Below the pieces are notes generated by a model that saw nothing but the letters and a program-made list of their open reading frames with translations, was not told where the DNA came from and ran no database searches. 64,000 bases of DNA. Origin: CAXWPM01 sp965206125 (GTDB lineage Bacteria > Acidobacteriota > Terriglobia > 20CM-2-55-15). The stretch is from positions 51,136 through 115,135 of the forward strand of contig CBDBIN010000034.1 in assembly GCA_965206125.1 (NCBI GenBank), written 5' to 3'. A program made the translations under genes and the position numbers. This document shows positions 16,437 to 25,552 of the stretch, one piece after another. Every line of letters begins with the position of its first letter. Within the stretch, counting starts at the first letter, position 1.

Positions 16437-17275
16437 TTTCGCGAAAGGGCCATCTCGAGGGCGCGCACGGTATACACCTGCGCCAGGTGCGCGCGGAACT
16501 CCGCCGATGCGTGGATGTCGCCGAGGGGTTCCACATCGTCGGCCACGTGGCGCGACGCCTCCTCGATCACCGCGGCCTTCAGAGACCGCCGGCCGCCCAG
16601 AGCGGCCTCGACGCCCTCCGCGCGGTACGCTATGGCGGCCACCCCGGTGATACCGACGGCCACCCGGCGGCCTTCGATCCAGACGGCGGCGCCGGCGATG
16701 GCAAACCCGCTGGCCTTCTGTGCGAATTTGGCGTATGCGATACCTTTCCTGGTCACGGGCACGGTGATCGAAACCAGGATCTCGCTCGGCTTGACGGCCG
16801 TCTCCATCATGTTCACGAAGAAATCCTTCGCGGCTACGGTCCGGATCCCGTCGCGACCCGCAATCTCCATTTCCGCATCGAGGGCGAGTATGGCGGCAGG
16901 CCAGTCCGCCGCCGGATCGGCATGTACGAGGCTCCCGCCGATCGTGCCGCGGTTCCGGATCTGCACGTCGCCGATCTGGGCGGCAACCTCTGGAAGCAAC
17001 GGACACTTGTCGGTAAGCAGCTTCGACGACTCGATCTCATAGTGCGTGGCCAGCGCGCCCACGGCGATCCGACGTCCGTGTTTGCTGATCGAGCGCAGTG
17101 CGCCGATTCTCCCGATGTCGATGACGACGCCGGGCTGGGCCAGCCGGAGCTTCATCGCCGGCAGCAGGCTGTGGCCGCCTGCCAGCACCTTGGCGTCTTC
17201 GCCGTGTTCGGCAAGCAGGCGCAGCGCATCGTCGAGCGATTCGGGACGTTCGTAATCGAATGCAGCAGGAATCAT
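16433..17275 (-). CDS. coxM: Molybdenum hydroxylase FAD subunit (CoxM-like)
   Basis: FAD-binding medium subunit, 280 aa, of a xanthine dehydrogenase/CO dehydrogenase-type enzyme. It passes electrons from the iron-sulphur subunit toward an acceptor. Two flavin motifs are visible, VLAGGHSLLP (about 34) and TIGGSLVHADP (about 111), plus a C-terminal CoxM domain from about 175. It overlaps coxL by 4 bp and coxG by 4 bp, so translation is probably coupled. The substrate of the complex is uncertain. Confidence 0.9.
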   Translation of the reverse strand: MIPAAFDYERPESLDDALRLLAEHGEDAKVLAGGHSLLPAMKLRLAQPGVVIDIGRIGALRSISKHGRRIAVGALATHYEIESSKLLTDKCPLLPEVAAQIGDVQIRNRGTIGGSLVHADPAADWPAAILALDAEMEIAGRDGIRTVAAKDFFVNMMETAVKPSEILVSITVPVTRKGIAYAKFAQKASGFAIAGAAVWIEGRRVAVGITGVAAIAYRAEGVEAALGGRRSLKAAVIEEASRHVADDVEPLGDIHASAEFRAHLAQVYTVRALEMALSRK

Positions 17276-19659
17276 TTCCGGCCTCCTTTGCGATCCTCAT
17301 CAGGAACCATGAGCGAAACCGGAGGATGGCTCTCGGCCGCCTGGATGACTCGCCACACACGCTCCGGCGTCAGTGGTATGTCCACGTGCCGGACTCCAAG
17401 CGGCGACAGTGCGTCGATGACTGCATTGGCCACTGCGGGGGTCCCGCCGATCGTACCGGCTTCCCCGACTCCCTTCACGCCGAGCGGATTGCTGGGCGAC
17501 GGAGTCTCGGTGCTCCCAATCACGTACTCGGGAGCGTCAGACGCACGGGGCAGAGGGTAATCCATGAATTCACCCGTCAGGAGCTGCCCGCTCTCGTCGT
17601 ACACAGTCTGTTCCATGAGCGCATGGCCAATCGCCTGGAGAACGCCTCCCTGGACCTGGCCCTCGACAAGCAGCGGGTTCACCTGCTTGCCGCAATCGTC
17701 GACGGCAACGTACTTGAGGATTTTCACCTGGCCCGTATCCCGGTCGATTTCGACAGCGACGATGTGCGTCCCGAACGGGTAGGTGCAGTTCGGAGGCTCG
17801 AAGAAGCTCGACGCTTCCAGGCCGGGCTCGAAACCGGCGGGAATGTTCTTCGCGATGTACGCCTCGGCCGTAATCTCGGCCCAGCCGAGTGCGTTTCTCT
17901 GCCGGCCCTTCACGAAGAAGTTCCCGGCCTTGAACTCCATCTTCTTCGGTTTGCTCTTGAGTAGGAGCGCCGCGATGGCCTTCCCCTTCTCGATGACCTT
18001 GTCGATCGAGAGAACGATCGCGGTGCCTCCCAACGCGGTCGCGCGGCTGCCGTAGGTGTCCCGGCCGAAATGCGACGTGGCCGTGTCGCCGCTGTAGATG
18101 GTGATGTCGTCGATTGGAATCGACAACCGATCGGCCGCGATCTGGGCGAAGCTGGTCTCCTGGCCCTGGCCGTGCGGCGTAACGCCCGTGGCGATGGTCA
18201 CCTTGCCCGAGAGCTCAATCTTGACACTGCCCCATTCCCAGCCGCCCGCAGCCATGATCTTCGACGGGCCCAGAGCGCAGATCTCAACGTAAGTGGAGAC
18301 GCCGACACCGAAGAGCCGGCCGGCCTTCCGGGCCCTGTCTCGCTGTCTCAAAAGCGCCTTCCAGCCGGCCAGGCGCTGCGCCTCTTTGAGCGCGCGCTGG
18401 TAGTTTCCGCTGTCGTAGGTCAGCCCTGTCGCGGTGTTGAACGGAAACTCCCGCGGCTTCGGCATGTTCTTGAGCCGCACCGCGACCGGGTCGAGGCCGA
18501 GCTCGTCAGCGACGATGTCCATAATGCGCTCGATTGCGTAAGCGGCCTCCGGACGTCCTGCGCCACGGTAGGCGTCAGTCGACATCTTGTTCGTGTGAAC
18601 ACCGACCACGTCCATCCGCACGCCCTTGATTTTGTAGCAACCGCCCAGCATGAGGCCGGTCAGCGTCGGGACGGCCGGTGTCAGGAGTTGAAGATAGGAC
18701 CCGAGGTCGGCGATGGTGTGCGATCGGATGGCCAACACCATGCCGTTCTTCTGGACCCCGACCTCGTAGGTTCCGATCTGGTCCCTGCCGTGGATGGTCG
18801 CGGCGGCGTTCTCTCGACGTGTTTCGATCCACTTCACGGGTGCGCCCAACCGTCGCGCCAGGTGGCAGACGAGTAGTTCCTCGGCATACACCTGGAGCTT
18901 GGAACCGAAGCCGCCGCCAACTTCCGGTGCGATGATCCGCGTCTTGTTCTCCTCGGCGCCGACAAGGCCGGGCAGGAGCGTCCTCACAAGGTGCGGCACC
19001 TGCGTCGACGTCCAGAGCGTAAGGAACCCCTGTCCTTCGTCCCACGACGCCACACACCCTCTCGGCTCGATCGCCATCGGTGTGAGACGCTGGTGCACCA
19101 TGCGCACCTTGATGACGTGGTCAGCTTGCTCGAGCAGCTTCGTCGGATCGTCTCCGACACTCCAGGTGAACGCCTGGTTCGTGCCCAGATCGGGATGGGT
19201 GAGGGGCGAGTCCTTCTCGAGCGCCCTCTCCGCGTCGACGACGGCTTCGAGCGGATCGTAGTCCACCTCGATCAAGTCGAGGGCGTCACGCGCGGCGTAC
19301 TTGTCTTCGGCGACGACGACCGCCACCGGATGGCCGACGAAATACACACGGTCACCGGCCAGCACCGTGTGGTCGGGCGAGTTCTGGCCAGGCAGCGGCG
19401 AGGCGCAGGGAATCGTGCCGCAGTGGGGGTTCACGTCCGCGCCCGTGAGGACGGAAACGACGCCCGGGTGGGATTTCGCTGCCACCGTGTCGATACTGCG
19501 CACTCCGGCATGAGCGTGAGGGCTGCGCAGTATGGCAGCGTGCAACATGCCGACCAGTGTGATGTCGTCGACATAGGTGGCGATGCCCTTGATGAGGCGC
19601 GGGTCCTCGACCCGCTTCATCGCGCGACCAAAGTAGGGCTTCTCCTTTACTTTCGCCAT
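17272..19659 (-). CDS. coxL: Form-II CO-dehydrogenase-like molybdopterin subunit
   Basis: Large catalytic subunit, 795 aa, binding the Mo-molybdopterin cytosine dinucleotide cofactor. It shows the MGRAMKRVEDPRLI-type N-terminus (GRAMKRVEDPRL at 11-22), the cofactor-binding PEVGGGFGSK (about 245), AYRGAGR at 363-369 and the catalytic-Glu loop GVGEAGTIGG near the C-terminus. Genuine form-I CO dehydrogenases have AYxCSFR there; AYRGAGR marks form II, for which CO oxidation is unproven. True start is the ATG at 19659; the frame is open further upstream through coxS but that part is a shadow. It overlaps coxS by 13 bp. Confidence 0.93.
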   Translation of the reverse strand: MAKVKEKPYFGRAMKRVEDPRLIKGIATYVDDITLVGMLHAAILRSPHAHAGVRSIDTVAAKSHPGVVSVLTGADVNPHCGTIPCASPLPGQNSPDHTVLAGDRVYFVGHPVAVVVAEDKYAARDALDLIEVDYDPLEAVVDAERALEKDSPLTHPDLGTNQAFTWSVGDDPTKLLEQADHVIKVRMVHQRLTPMAIEPRGCVASWDEGQGFLTLWTSTQVPHLVRTLLPGLVGAEENKTRIIAPEVGGGFGSKLQVYAEELLVCHLARRLGAPVKWIETRRENAAATIHGRDQIGTYEVGVQKNGMVLAIRSHTIADLGSYLQLLTPAVPTLTGLMLGGCYKIKGVRMDVVGVHTNKMSTDAYRGAGRPEAAYAIERIMDIVADELGLDPVAVRLKNMPKPREFPFNTATGLTYDSGNYQRALKEAQRLAGWKALLRQRDRARKAGRLFGVGVSTYVEICALGPSKIMAAGGWEWGSVKIELSGKVTIATGVTPHGQGQETSFAQIAADRLSIPIDDITIYSGDTATSHFGRDTYGSRATALGGTAIVLSIDKVIEKGKAIAALLLKSKPKKMEFKAGNFFVKGRQRNALGWAEITAEAYIAKNIPAGFEPGLEASSFFEPPNCTYPFGTHIVAVEIDRDTGQVKILKYVAVDDCGKQVNPLLVEGQVQGGVLQAIGHALMEQTVYDESGQLLTGEFMDYPLPRASDAPEYVIGSTETPSPSNPLGVKGVGEAGTIGGTPAVANAVIDALSPLGVRHVDIPLTPERVWRVIQAAESHPPVSLMVPDEDRKGGRK

Positions 19660-20129
19660 GATCGCCCCCCCTGCTTCGCCGCGTGCTCGATAGCGTCGAT
19701 GATGTGGCCGTACCCGGTGCAGCGGCACAGGTTTCCTTCGAGCCCGTGCCGGATGTCGTCCCGCGATGGTTTGGGGTCGCGGTCCAGCAGCTGAACCCCG
19801 GACATGATCATGCCGGGCGTGCAATATCCGCACTGCAGGCCATGGCACTCCCAGAACCCCTGCTGCACGGGATGCAGTTCCCCGTCCGTTACGAGCCCTT
19901 CGATCGTTTGCACCTCGGAACCGTCCGTCTGGACTGCCAGGATTGTGCAGGACTTGACCGCCTGTCCGTCGATCAGGACGGTACAGGCGCCGCAAGTCGA
20001 CGACTCGCAACCGACGTGTGTTCCTGTCAGACCGCACACGTCGCGCAGGAAATGGACCAGGAGCACGCGGGGCTCGAGCGATTCTTCGTGAAGCGTGCCG
20101 TTCACACGCACCTTGACCGGGATCGTCAT
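19647..20129 (-). CDS. coxS: [2Fe-2S] subunit of CO-dehydrogenase-like enzyme
   Basis: Small iron-sulphur subunit, 160 aa, first gene of the operon. An N-terminal plant-type ferredoxin domain has Cys41, Cys46, Cys49 and Cys61. The C-terminal helical domain has Cys100, Cys103, Cys135 and Cys137 (CGYC and CRCTG). Together they hold two [2Fe-2S] clusters that carry electrons from Mo to FAD. The ATG is preceded by GGGAGG at the correct spacing, which decides this start. Gene order S-L-M is that of form-II operons. Confidence 0.94.
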   Translation of the reverse strand: MTIPVKVRVNGTLHEESLEPRVLLVHFLRDVCGLTGTHVGCESSTCGACTVLIDGQAVKSCTILAVQTDGSEVQTIEGLVTDGELHPVQQGFWECHGLQCGYCTPGMIMSGVQLLDRDPKPSRDDIRHGLEGNLCRCTGYGHIIDAIEHAAKQGGRSWRK

Positions 20130-20185
20130 GGAAACCCTCCCTATTTCGACCGCTGGCATCCAGGAGACCGTGGCGAAATTCGCCC

Positions 20186-20290
20186 AGACTGTGGCGAAAA
20201 CCGCCTAGAGCTCTAGCGGCGCTCTCGGAGCGCCGCATAGTAGGCAGTCATAGACCGCCCTACAGTGGCAACCGACTTTCACCACAGGCT
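20186..20290. repeat. Dispersed palindromic repeat, copy 1
   Basis: About 105 bp with terminal inverted repeats (left AGACTGTGGCGAAA, right TTTCACCACAGGCT) enclosing two hairpins, one around GGCGCTCTCGGAGCGCC and one around GGCAGTCATAGACCGCC. It is the most diverged full copy, and further half copies lie on both sides (about 20165-20180 and 20291-20315). It occupies the gap upstream of coxS. Confidence 0.7.
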
Positions 20291-20416
20291 CCCGCCACAG
20301 GCTGCTGGCGGCAGGCGTCCAGTATCCGTCCGCTGTCGGCGACTGTGAAGAAAAACCTTTCTCAAGGACGGAGGAAACGGGGCGAGCCCTGTGTCCAGGC
20401 CACATCAGAGATTCCG

Positions 20417-21451
20417 CTATTCAACCAGACCGGCCGGATTCTTCTCGAACACTCCACCCATTTTGTAGAAGCGGGCGAGTTTCTCCAGAGCCGGTACGGC
20501 TTTGCGCACGGTGAGGCCGTCGACCATCAGGCTGCCGTAGAAGGCGGGCAGGGCGGGGCGTGACGCCTGGCAGGTCTGGCACAGAGGGTAATCGTTGAGG
20601 TCGCCCGAAATGTGGGCTTCCCTCAACCGAACCATTCCCGGCGAGTTCCAAACTTCCATGACGGACTGCTCCTTGAGATCGCCGATCGGCTCCTCGTCGT
20701 ACATGTAGCAGCACGGAAAGGCCTTCCCGTCGTAGCGGACATAGAGCGGACCGCGCCACAGCAAGTGGCAGGGATTCCGCCGTTGCCCGCCCAGGCGGTC
20801 GTTCGGGATGCGGGAACCGTCAATGTGAATCTCGTCCCGTTTGAAGCGGACCTCGTCGATGCCTTCGATGTCCCAAAGCTTTCGGTAAGCGTCGACCTCC
20901 TGGGAATTATCCTTCAAGAGAACCATCTGGACGACGGTGAAGATGGGCGAGCCGCGCTCCCGCTTTTTTCTCAGGAAATCCAGGATGTAGCTCCGCGTCC
21001 GATCGAAGTCGGCGCCGACCCGGTACTTCTCATACGTTTCTTTCGATGCGCCGTCGAACGCCAGGATCACGTAGTCGAGGCCCGAATCCAGGAGCATGTC
21101 GGCGCGCTCGTCATCGAGCAATGTGGCGTTCGTGGACATCCCAGTCCGTACGCCTGCATCGCGCGTAATCCTGATCATCTCGAAGATGTTCGGATGAATC
21201 ATGGGCTCGCCGATACCGTAGGGCCAGACGAACTCGACGTACTCCTTGCAGTCGGCGACGATTTTCCGGTAGAGGTCCAAATCCATGTTCTCGTTGTCGA
21301 ACGTGTAGATATGACGGGGACACATCGGGCAGTAGAGATTGCACTTCGCCGTGCTCTCGAGCGTGATTTCGAGAGGGCCGCCCCCGAGCACGCTCTTGTG
21401 GCGAAAGTACGCTGCGGCGATCTTCAACCGGTTGGAAAGCTTGGAGTTCAT
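20417..21451 (-). CDS. Radical SAM protein with SPASM-like C-terminus
   Basis: Radical SAM enzyme, 344 aa. The [4Fe-4S] motif is CNLYCPMC (about 37-44; CxxxCxxC), followed by GIGEPMIHPNIFEM (about 80) and AFDGASKETYEKYR (about 129). The C-terminal part has further cysteines in NPCHLLWRG, FPCCYMYDEE and LCQTCQ, typical of SPASM auxiliary-cluster proteins. The reaction is unknown; the family includes peptide and sugar-modifying enzymes. It begins 5 bp after the acyltransferase stop and was probably cotranscribed with it, so the IS insertion upstream could reduce its expression. Confidence 0.88.
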   Translation of the reverse strand: MNSKLSNRLKIAAAYFRHKSVLGGGPLEITLESTAKCNLYCPMCPRHIYTFDNENMDLDLYRKIVADCKEYVEFVWPYGIGEPMIHPNIFEMIRITRDAGVRTGMSTNATLLDDERADMLLDSGLDYVILAFDGASKETYEKYRVGADFDRTRSYILDFLRKKRERGSPIFTVVQMVLLKDNSQEVDAYRKLWDIEGIDEVRFKRDEIHIDGSRIPNDRLGGQRRNPCHLLWRGPLYVRYDGKAFPCCYMYDEEPIGDLKEQSVMEVWNSPGMVRLREAHISGDLNDYPLCQTCQASRPALPAFYGSLMVDGLTVRKAVPALEKLARFYKMGGVFEKNPAGLVE

Positions 21452-21456
21452 CGTTT

Positions 21457-21744
21457 CTAATTCGCAAGTCTACGCTCGGGCATTCCCGATCGCAAGATGG
21501 TGGGCCCGAACCGCCTTTTCAGCCGGAGGCACGGACGTTCGATCAGGTAGTAGGACACGCCGGCCGCGGCAAACACCGAGCCGACCATCGCGGACAGACG
21601 CACCGGCTGAGAAAACTCCATCAGATCAATATAGTTGAACAACGGGTAGTGCCAAAGGTAGAGCCCGTAGGAGATTCGGCCGATACCGACCAGCACCGGA
21701 AACTCCAGCGCACGGCCAAGACCGGGCGCCCCCTCCCCTACTAG
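21457..21744 (-). pseudogene. 3' part of acyltransferase 3 gene cut by IS element
   Basis: C-terminal 94 or so residues of a membrane acyltransferase (acyltransferase 3 / OafA family), with RISYGLYLWHYPLF and two hydrophobic helices. Joined to the 5' part at 23595-24414 after removing the IS and one CTAG copy, it reads through without a frame change (VLSLLVGEGAPGLG across the join). The apparent start of this fragment lies inside the IS and is not meaningful. Confidence 0.9.
21741..21744. repeat. Target-site duplication CTAG, left copy
   Basis: CTAG directly abuts the left end of the IS1380-family element and matches the copy at 23595-23598. Removing one copy restores the host gene frame. 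Confidence 0.85.
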
Positions 21745-23594
21745 CCCCAAAACAAGCGCATAACCAGTCCGCCAACGGCCAGGTTGCGCGCATAAAATTC
21801 GAGGCATAGAATCCCGCTCCCGGATCGTTTTATCCAGGTATCGGGTTTCTGTTGGATCTGTTTCAGTTCAGCCTCGATGGTGTTGGAGCGGTTGACAGAA
21901 ACCGGGACCTCGATCGCCCGGGCTCAGGGCCATGATCGGGTCAGCATCGCAGAGGTTGATGCAGCACATCCACGGCACGGAACAAGACCGGCAACCACCG
22001 GTTCCAGGCCAGAATCCTGAAGAGGATGCGCCGCCCGGTGCGCACGAGCTGACAAGGCACGAACATGAAGGCGTTTAGAAACGTCTTGAACTCCATGTGC
22101 AGTACCGTCTGTTTCTCGGCCTGATACTTCTGGCCCCAGCGTCCGGTTTCGGGCAGCAGCAACGCAAACCACGCCTTCAGTGTCCAGGCCAGCGACGCCA
22201 TGACCATGTAGGCCCCGTTGCTGGTCTGATCCCCGACCGGCATCCTCAAGGCCTGAACGCCGTTCTTGAGCTGCTCAATGAGATTCTCTTGATTGCACCG
22301 TTGATTCGCACGGAGCACAATCTGGCTGGCCGAATCCGAGCGGTTGGTAATGTAGAAGAAGTATCGGATGTCGTCGAACAACACCTGTTCGCCTTTGGCC
22401 ACCGACAGATTCTTCCGCACCACGACAACGCGGTAGTCCCGGTCGCAGGCTCTGGGCCGATACGCAAACTCGGCCACATCCTCGCCCTGCAACCGGATAT
22501 TGTCGAAACCGCGCTCCCGAACGACTTGTTCCTTCACGTTGTCGGGACGTTGGCGCGGTTCGGTGGCCACCGCGTACTTGGCGGGCCGTTCCAGACGCGT
22601 CCATTGGTGCGGTTCCAGTTCATCGGCCAGCGCCACCAGATTCTGCATGGCGTCGATGCCGAAGATGAATCCCACGCCCTGGTCGTCCCATCCATCCAGG
22701 TGCCGGGTCTGGCTGAAGTCGGTGTCCCCGCGCAGCAGGATCTGGCGAAACCCGCCTCGACGGCACAGCGCGATGGCCTGGTCGAACCGTGCGGCCGCTC
22801 CCTCATGCGAGGGCCGGTTACCGCTGCGATTGACCAGGTACAGCGGCTCTTGAGTATTCGCCAGCGAAATCACCAGCGGGTGATACCCCCAGGTCCCGTT
22901 GTAGGCCACGTCCATTCCTTGCTTGCATTCGCCTGTGGTTTCAGCCAGTGTCCCATCGGCGTCCAACACCGCTTCTTCGAAAAACGCCTCGGGCTGCTGG
23001 CGCCAGACTCGCAGCCGGACTTGATTCGTCGCCTCCATCAGAGACTCCACGTCGCTGGGCTCAAATCTCCGGCAGAAGTCTCCCGCCGTCGTCGGGTCCG
23101 GAATCCGTTGCGCTCCCAGCGCATCCAGATACACTTCGTCGTTGCGCCGCAACTCGATGTCCTCCAGGCACGTCCCTCCATTCAACGCGTTATAGGCGAT
23201 GTTCAGCACGTGATCCGATTCGTGATACGGCAAGTGCCGCTTCAGCACATGCACACTCTCGTCGATGGCTTTGACCAGCCCCGTCCGCCGCGCCACCAAC
23301 TGCATCATCCCGATTCCGCCCACCGCCGTGCCGCGCGTCCGCTCTCCCATCTCATAATGAATGTTGCTCGCCGAAAACATCGGCGCCGCCTGATCTGTCC
23401 AATTCCGGTCCGCAAGCCGGCGCTCGATTCGCCGCTTGCGGTTCTTCATGTTCTTGCGCGTATAATCGTTCATCCGAAATGCCTCCTTTTCCGTAGACTC
23501 TTTCCAAGTCTTTATTCACACGGAACGGGGGCATTTCGGGTACTTCTGCTGCTATGCCGCTATCAATACCTCGTCAATCACGCTTGATCAGGGA
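21745..23594. mobile_element. IS1380-family insertion sequence, 1850 bp
   Basis: Element boundaries are set by the 4-bp CTAG duplication and by exact in-frame restoration of the interrupted acyltransferase. The termini are imperfect inverted repeats: left CCCCAAAACAAGCG, right end read inward TCCCTGATCAAGCG (10 of 14 matching). It carries one transposase gene on the minus strand with about 195 bp of noncoding DNA before the left end. The intact transposase and undecayed host fragments suggest a recent insertion. Confidence 0.92.
21941..23473 (-). CDS. IS1380-family transposase
   Basis: DDE transposase, 510 aa, complete. Segments typical of the family are RIPDPTTAGDFCRRF (about 120), LDADGTLAETTGECK (about 167, first Asp), LLRGDTDFSQTRHLDGW (about 244, second Asp) and QENLIEQLKNG (about 395, Glu). 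The start ATG is preceded by AAGGAGG. The gene runs in the same direction as the acyltransferase it interrupts. Confidence 0.95.
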   Translation of the reverse strand: MNDYTRKNMKNRKRRIERRLADRNWTDQAAPMFSASNIHYEMGERTRGTAVGGIGMMQLVARRTGLVKAIDESVHVLKRHLPYHESDHVLNIAYNALNGGTCLEDIELRRNDEVYLDALGAQRIPDPTTAGDFCRRFEPSDVESLMEATNQVRLRVWRQQPEAFFEEAVLDADGTLAETTGECKQGMDVAYNGTWGYHPLVISLANTQEPLYLVNRSGNRPSHEGAAARFDQAIALCRRGGFRQILLRGDTDFSQTRHLDGWDDQGVGFIFGIDAMQNLVALADELEPHQWTRLERPAKYAVATEPRQRPDNVKEQVVRERGFDNIRLQGEDVAEFAYRPRACDRDYRVVVVRKNLSVAKGEQVLFDDIRYFFYITNRSDSASQIVLRANQRCNQENLIEQLKNGVQALRMPVGDQTSNGAYMVMASLAWTLKAWFALLLPETGRWGQKYQAEKQTVLHMEFKTFLNAFMFVPCQLVRTGRRILFRILAWNRWLPVLFRAVDVLHQPLRC

Positions 23595-23598
23595 CTAG
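23595..23598. repeat. Target-site duplication CTAG, right copy
   Basis: CTAG immediately follows the right end of the IS element; partner of 21741-21744. Confidence 0.85.
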
Positions 23599-24414
23599 CA
23601 AAGACAGTACCCCAAGGGTTACTAGAACGACCGTCGCGTATCCGGCGATGAACATGAAGTCATCATTCCATTCCGAAGCAAGCGTCATGATTACGGCAGG
23701 AATCACCAGAATCGACACGGCGACAGCGAAGCGGCGGATCCGCATAGAGACGGGAATCCCGAAAGCGAAAACTACGCCGAGAGCGCAGCCGGCCAGGAGG
23801 CTATCGGCCCGCGTATCCAGACCGTTGTACAACCGCTCGGGACTGCTCCCACCAAACAGCATCACGACGCGTAGCACCGCGGAAGCGACGACGCCCCCGG
23901 CGAGCAGACCAACGAGACGCGCCGGGGACCACTTCATGCGCAGCAGGAGGATCAGAGTCGCTGGCCAAAGCAGGTAGAACTGTTCCTCGATCGACAGCGA
24001 CCACGTGTGGCTGAGCCCGGCCATTTCCACGTCCCAATCGAGAGCCCTTGCCCAGTTTGCGCCGTAGAAGAATGCTACGGCGCCGGCCCTCGCGCGTTCC
24101 ACGAACGCGATGGGGTTCAAAGGAAGCAGCGAGGCCAGGATCAGTACGACCAGCGCAGGGAACAGCCGCAGGACACGTCGGACGTAGAAGTGGGACAGCA
24201 CGATCTTCCCGTTGTCGATCCACTCCTCGAGCAGAACCGTGGTAATCAGAAAGCCGCTCAGAACGAAAAAGACATCTACCCCGAGATAGCCCCACTGCGT
24301 GTAGGGGAGCTGGGAGTGGAAGGCCATCACGAACAGGACGGCGACGCCACGGAGACCATCGAGCGACGGGCGATACCCGATCCGCTTCCTACCGGACAAT
24401 CGAGGAGACCCCAT
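23595..24414 (-). pseudogene. 5' part of acyltransferase 3 (OafA-like) gene cut by IS element
   Basis: N-terminal 270 or so residues of a multispanning O-acyltransferase. It has the family signature SLDGLRGVAVLFVMAFH, with the catalytic His, then YLGVDVFFVLSGFLIT, FYVRRVLRLFPAL and HTWSLSIEEQFYLLWP. The restored protein would be about 367 aa, the normal size. ATG 24414 is preferred over the upstream in-frame start at 24462 because MGSPRLSGRKRIGYRPSLDG is the natural opening; it overlaps mqnE by 26 bp. The present 5' ORF ends inside the IS at 23578 after three or four foreign residues. Function, probably O-acylation of a surface glycan, is presumably lost. Confidence 0.92.
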
Positions 24415-25483
24415 CGACGGGGTGGTAGAGCGTATCGCGCTCGATGGGCGTGTAGCCTGCATCCCGAATCAGCTGCTCGATCCCGGATCGGGTCATGCCC
24501 AGACTCGTCGAGCTACCGGCGCCGTGAATGATCCGCTCCTCCACGATGGTGCCGTCAAGATCGTCGGCGCCGAAGCGGAGCGCGACCTGGGCTAACTCCG
24601 GTGTGATCGTGACCCAGTACGCCTTGATGTGCGGAAAATTCTCGAGCATGAGCCGCGAGACCGCGATCGTCTTCAGGTCGTCCATGCCGGTGGTGGGGGG
24701 CAGGTCCTGGTAGAACGTGTTCTCCGGATGAAACGCCAACGGGATGAAACAGTTGAACCCTCGGGTCTCGTCCTGCAGTTTGCGCAGCTGGATCAGGTGA
24801 TCCACGCGCTCGGGAATCGTTTCGATGTGGCCGTAGAGCATCGTCGCGTTCGAATGGATGCCCTTGCTGTGTACGGCCCGCGCGCACTCGAGCCACCGGT
24901 CGCCAGACAACTTGTGACCGGCTATCAACGGGCGGGCGCGCTCGGCAAAGATCTCCGCGCCGCCTCCCGGACAGCTGCCCATCCCCGCATCCCGTAGCTG
25001 ATCGATGACCCATTCGAGCGGACGGCGTGTGAGCTTAGTGAAGAAGTCCAGCTCGACCATCGTGAACGCCTTCAGGTGGACACCGGGAAAGCGCTGCCGC
25101 AACCCCGCCAGCATGTCGAGGTAGTAATCGAACCCGAGTTCCGGGTTGAGGCCTCCGACGATGTGAAACTCCGTCACCGCGTCGTTGTACTTCCCGGCTG
25201 CGTAGTCGAAAACCTGTTCGAGAGCCATCGTGTAGCCGCCCTCTTCCCCGGGTTTTCTCGCGTAGGCGCCCTGACAGAGCTGGCAATCGATCACACAGAC
25301 GTTGGTGTAATTGATATGCCGATTGACGTTGTAATAGGCCCGGTCCCCATTCAGCCGGACACGCACGCGGTCGGCCAGCCGGCCCAGGCCGTACAGGTCC
25401 GTCGTTTCGTAGAGCGCAATACCCTCGTCGGCGCTCAGTCGCTGGCCGTTCTCGACTTTCTCGGTGATGGCCGGGTCGATCAT
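24389..25483 (-). CDS. mqnE: Aminofutalosine synthase
   Basis: Radical SAM enzyme of the futalosine pathway, joining chorismate-derived carboxyvinyloxybenzoate and SAM to give aminofutalosine on the way to menaquinone. About 364 aa. The cluster motif is CVIDCQLC (CxxxCxxC) after HINYTNV. MqnE-like blocks follow: GGLNPELGFDYYLDML, KAFTMVELDFF, GMGSCPGGGAEIF and IPLAFHPENTFY. ATG 25483 is chosen because TATAAT lies 9 nt upstream; an in-frame TTG at 25501 would sit within or before that box. The other mqn genes are not in the window. Confidence 0.93.
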   Translation of the reverse strand: MIDPAITEKVENGQRLSADEGIALYETTDLYGLGRLADRVRVRLNGDRAYYNVNRHINYTNVCVIDCQLCQGAYARKPGEEGGYTMALEQVFDYAAGKYNDAVTEFHIVGGLNPELGFDYYLDMLAGLRQRFPGVHLKAFTMVELDFFTKLTRRPLEWVIDQLRDAGMGSCPGGGAEIFAERARPLIAGHKLSGDRWLECARAVHSKGIHSNATMLYGHIETIPERVDHLIQLRKLQDETRGFNCFIPLAFHPENTFYQDLPPTTGMDDLKTIAVSRLMLENFPHIKAYWVTITPELAQVALRFGADDLDGTIVEERIIHGAGSSTSLGMTRSGIEQLIRDAGYTPIERDTLYHPVDGVSSIVR

Positions 25484-25492
25484 AAACAGTTG

Positions 25493-25498
25493 ATTATA
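25493..25498 (-). promoter_or_regulatory. -10 box TATAAT of leaderless mqnE promoter
   Basis: On the minus strand TATAAT is followed by 9 nt and then ATG 25483, with no Shine-Dalgarno. A transcript starting about 7-9 nt after the hexamer would begin at or next to the start codon. Confidence 0.6.
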
Positions 25499-25552
25499 CA
25501 ACAGCCCCTCGGCGGTACTCGGCGTTGATGGCCGATGTAAAGGTGGAGGTCG

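Noticed and set aside
16437..17006. N-terminal extension of coxG
   Set aside because: It is an alternative frame of coxM, rich in Arg and Pro; the SRPBCC domain starts at 16436 in an ATGA overlap.
17272..19659. Calling the large subunit a genuine CO dehydrogenase
   Set aside because: The active-site motif is AYRGAGR and not AYxCSFR; CO as substrate is not supported by the sequence.
19660..20238. N-terminal extension of coxL through the coxS gene
   Set aside because: The extension is a frame shadow of coxS; the ATG at 19659 begins the conserved N-terminus of the large subunit.
22097..23587. 496-aa open frame antisense to the IS1380 transposase
   Set aside because: Shadow frame; the transposase on the other strand carries all catalytic motifs.
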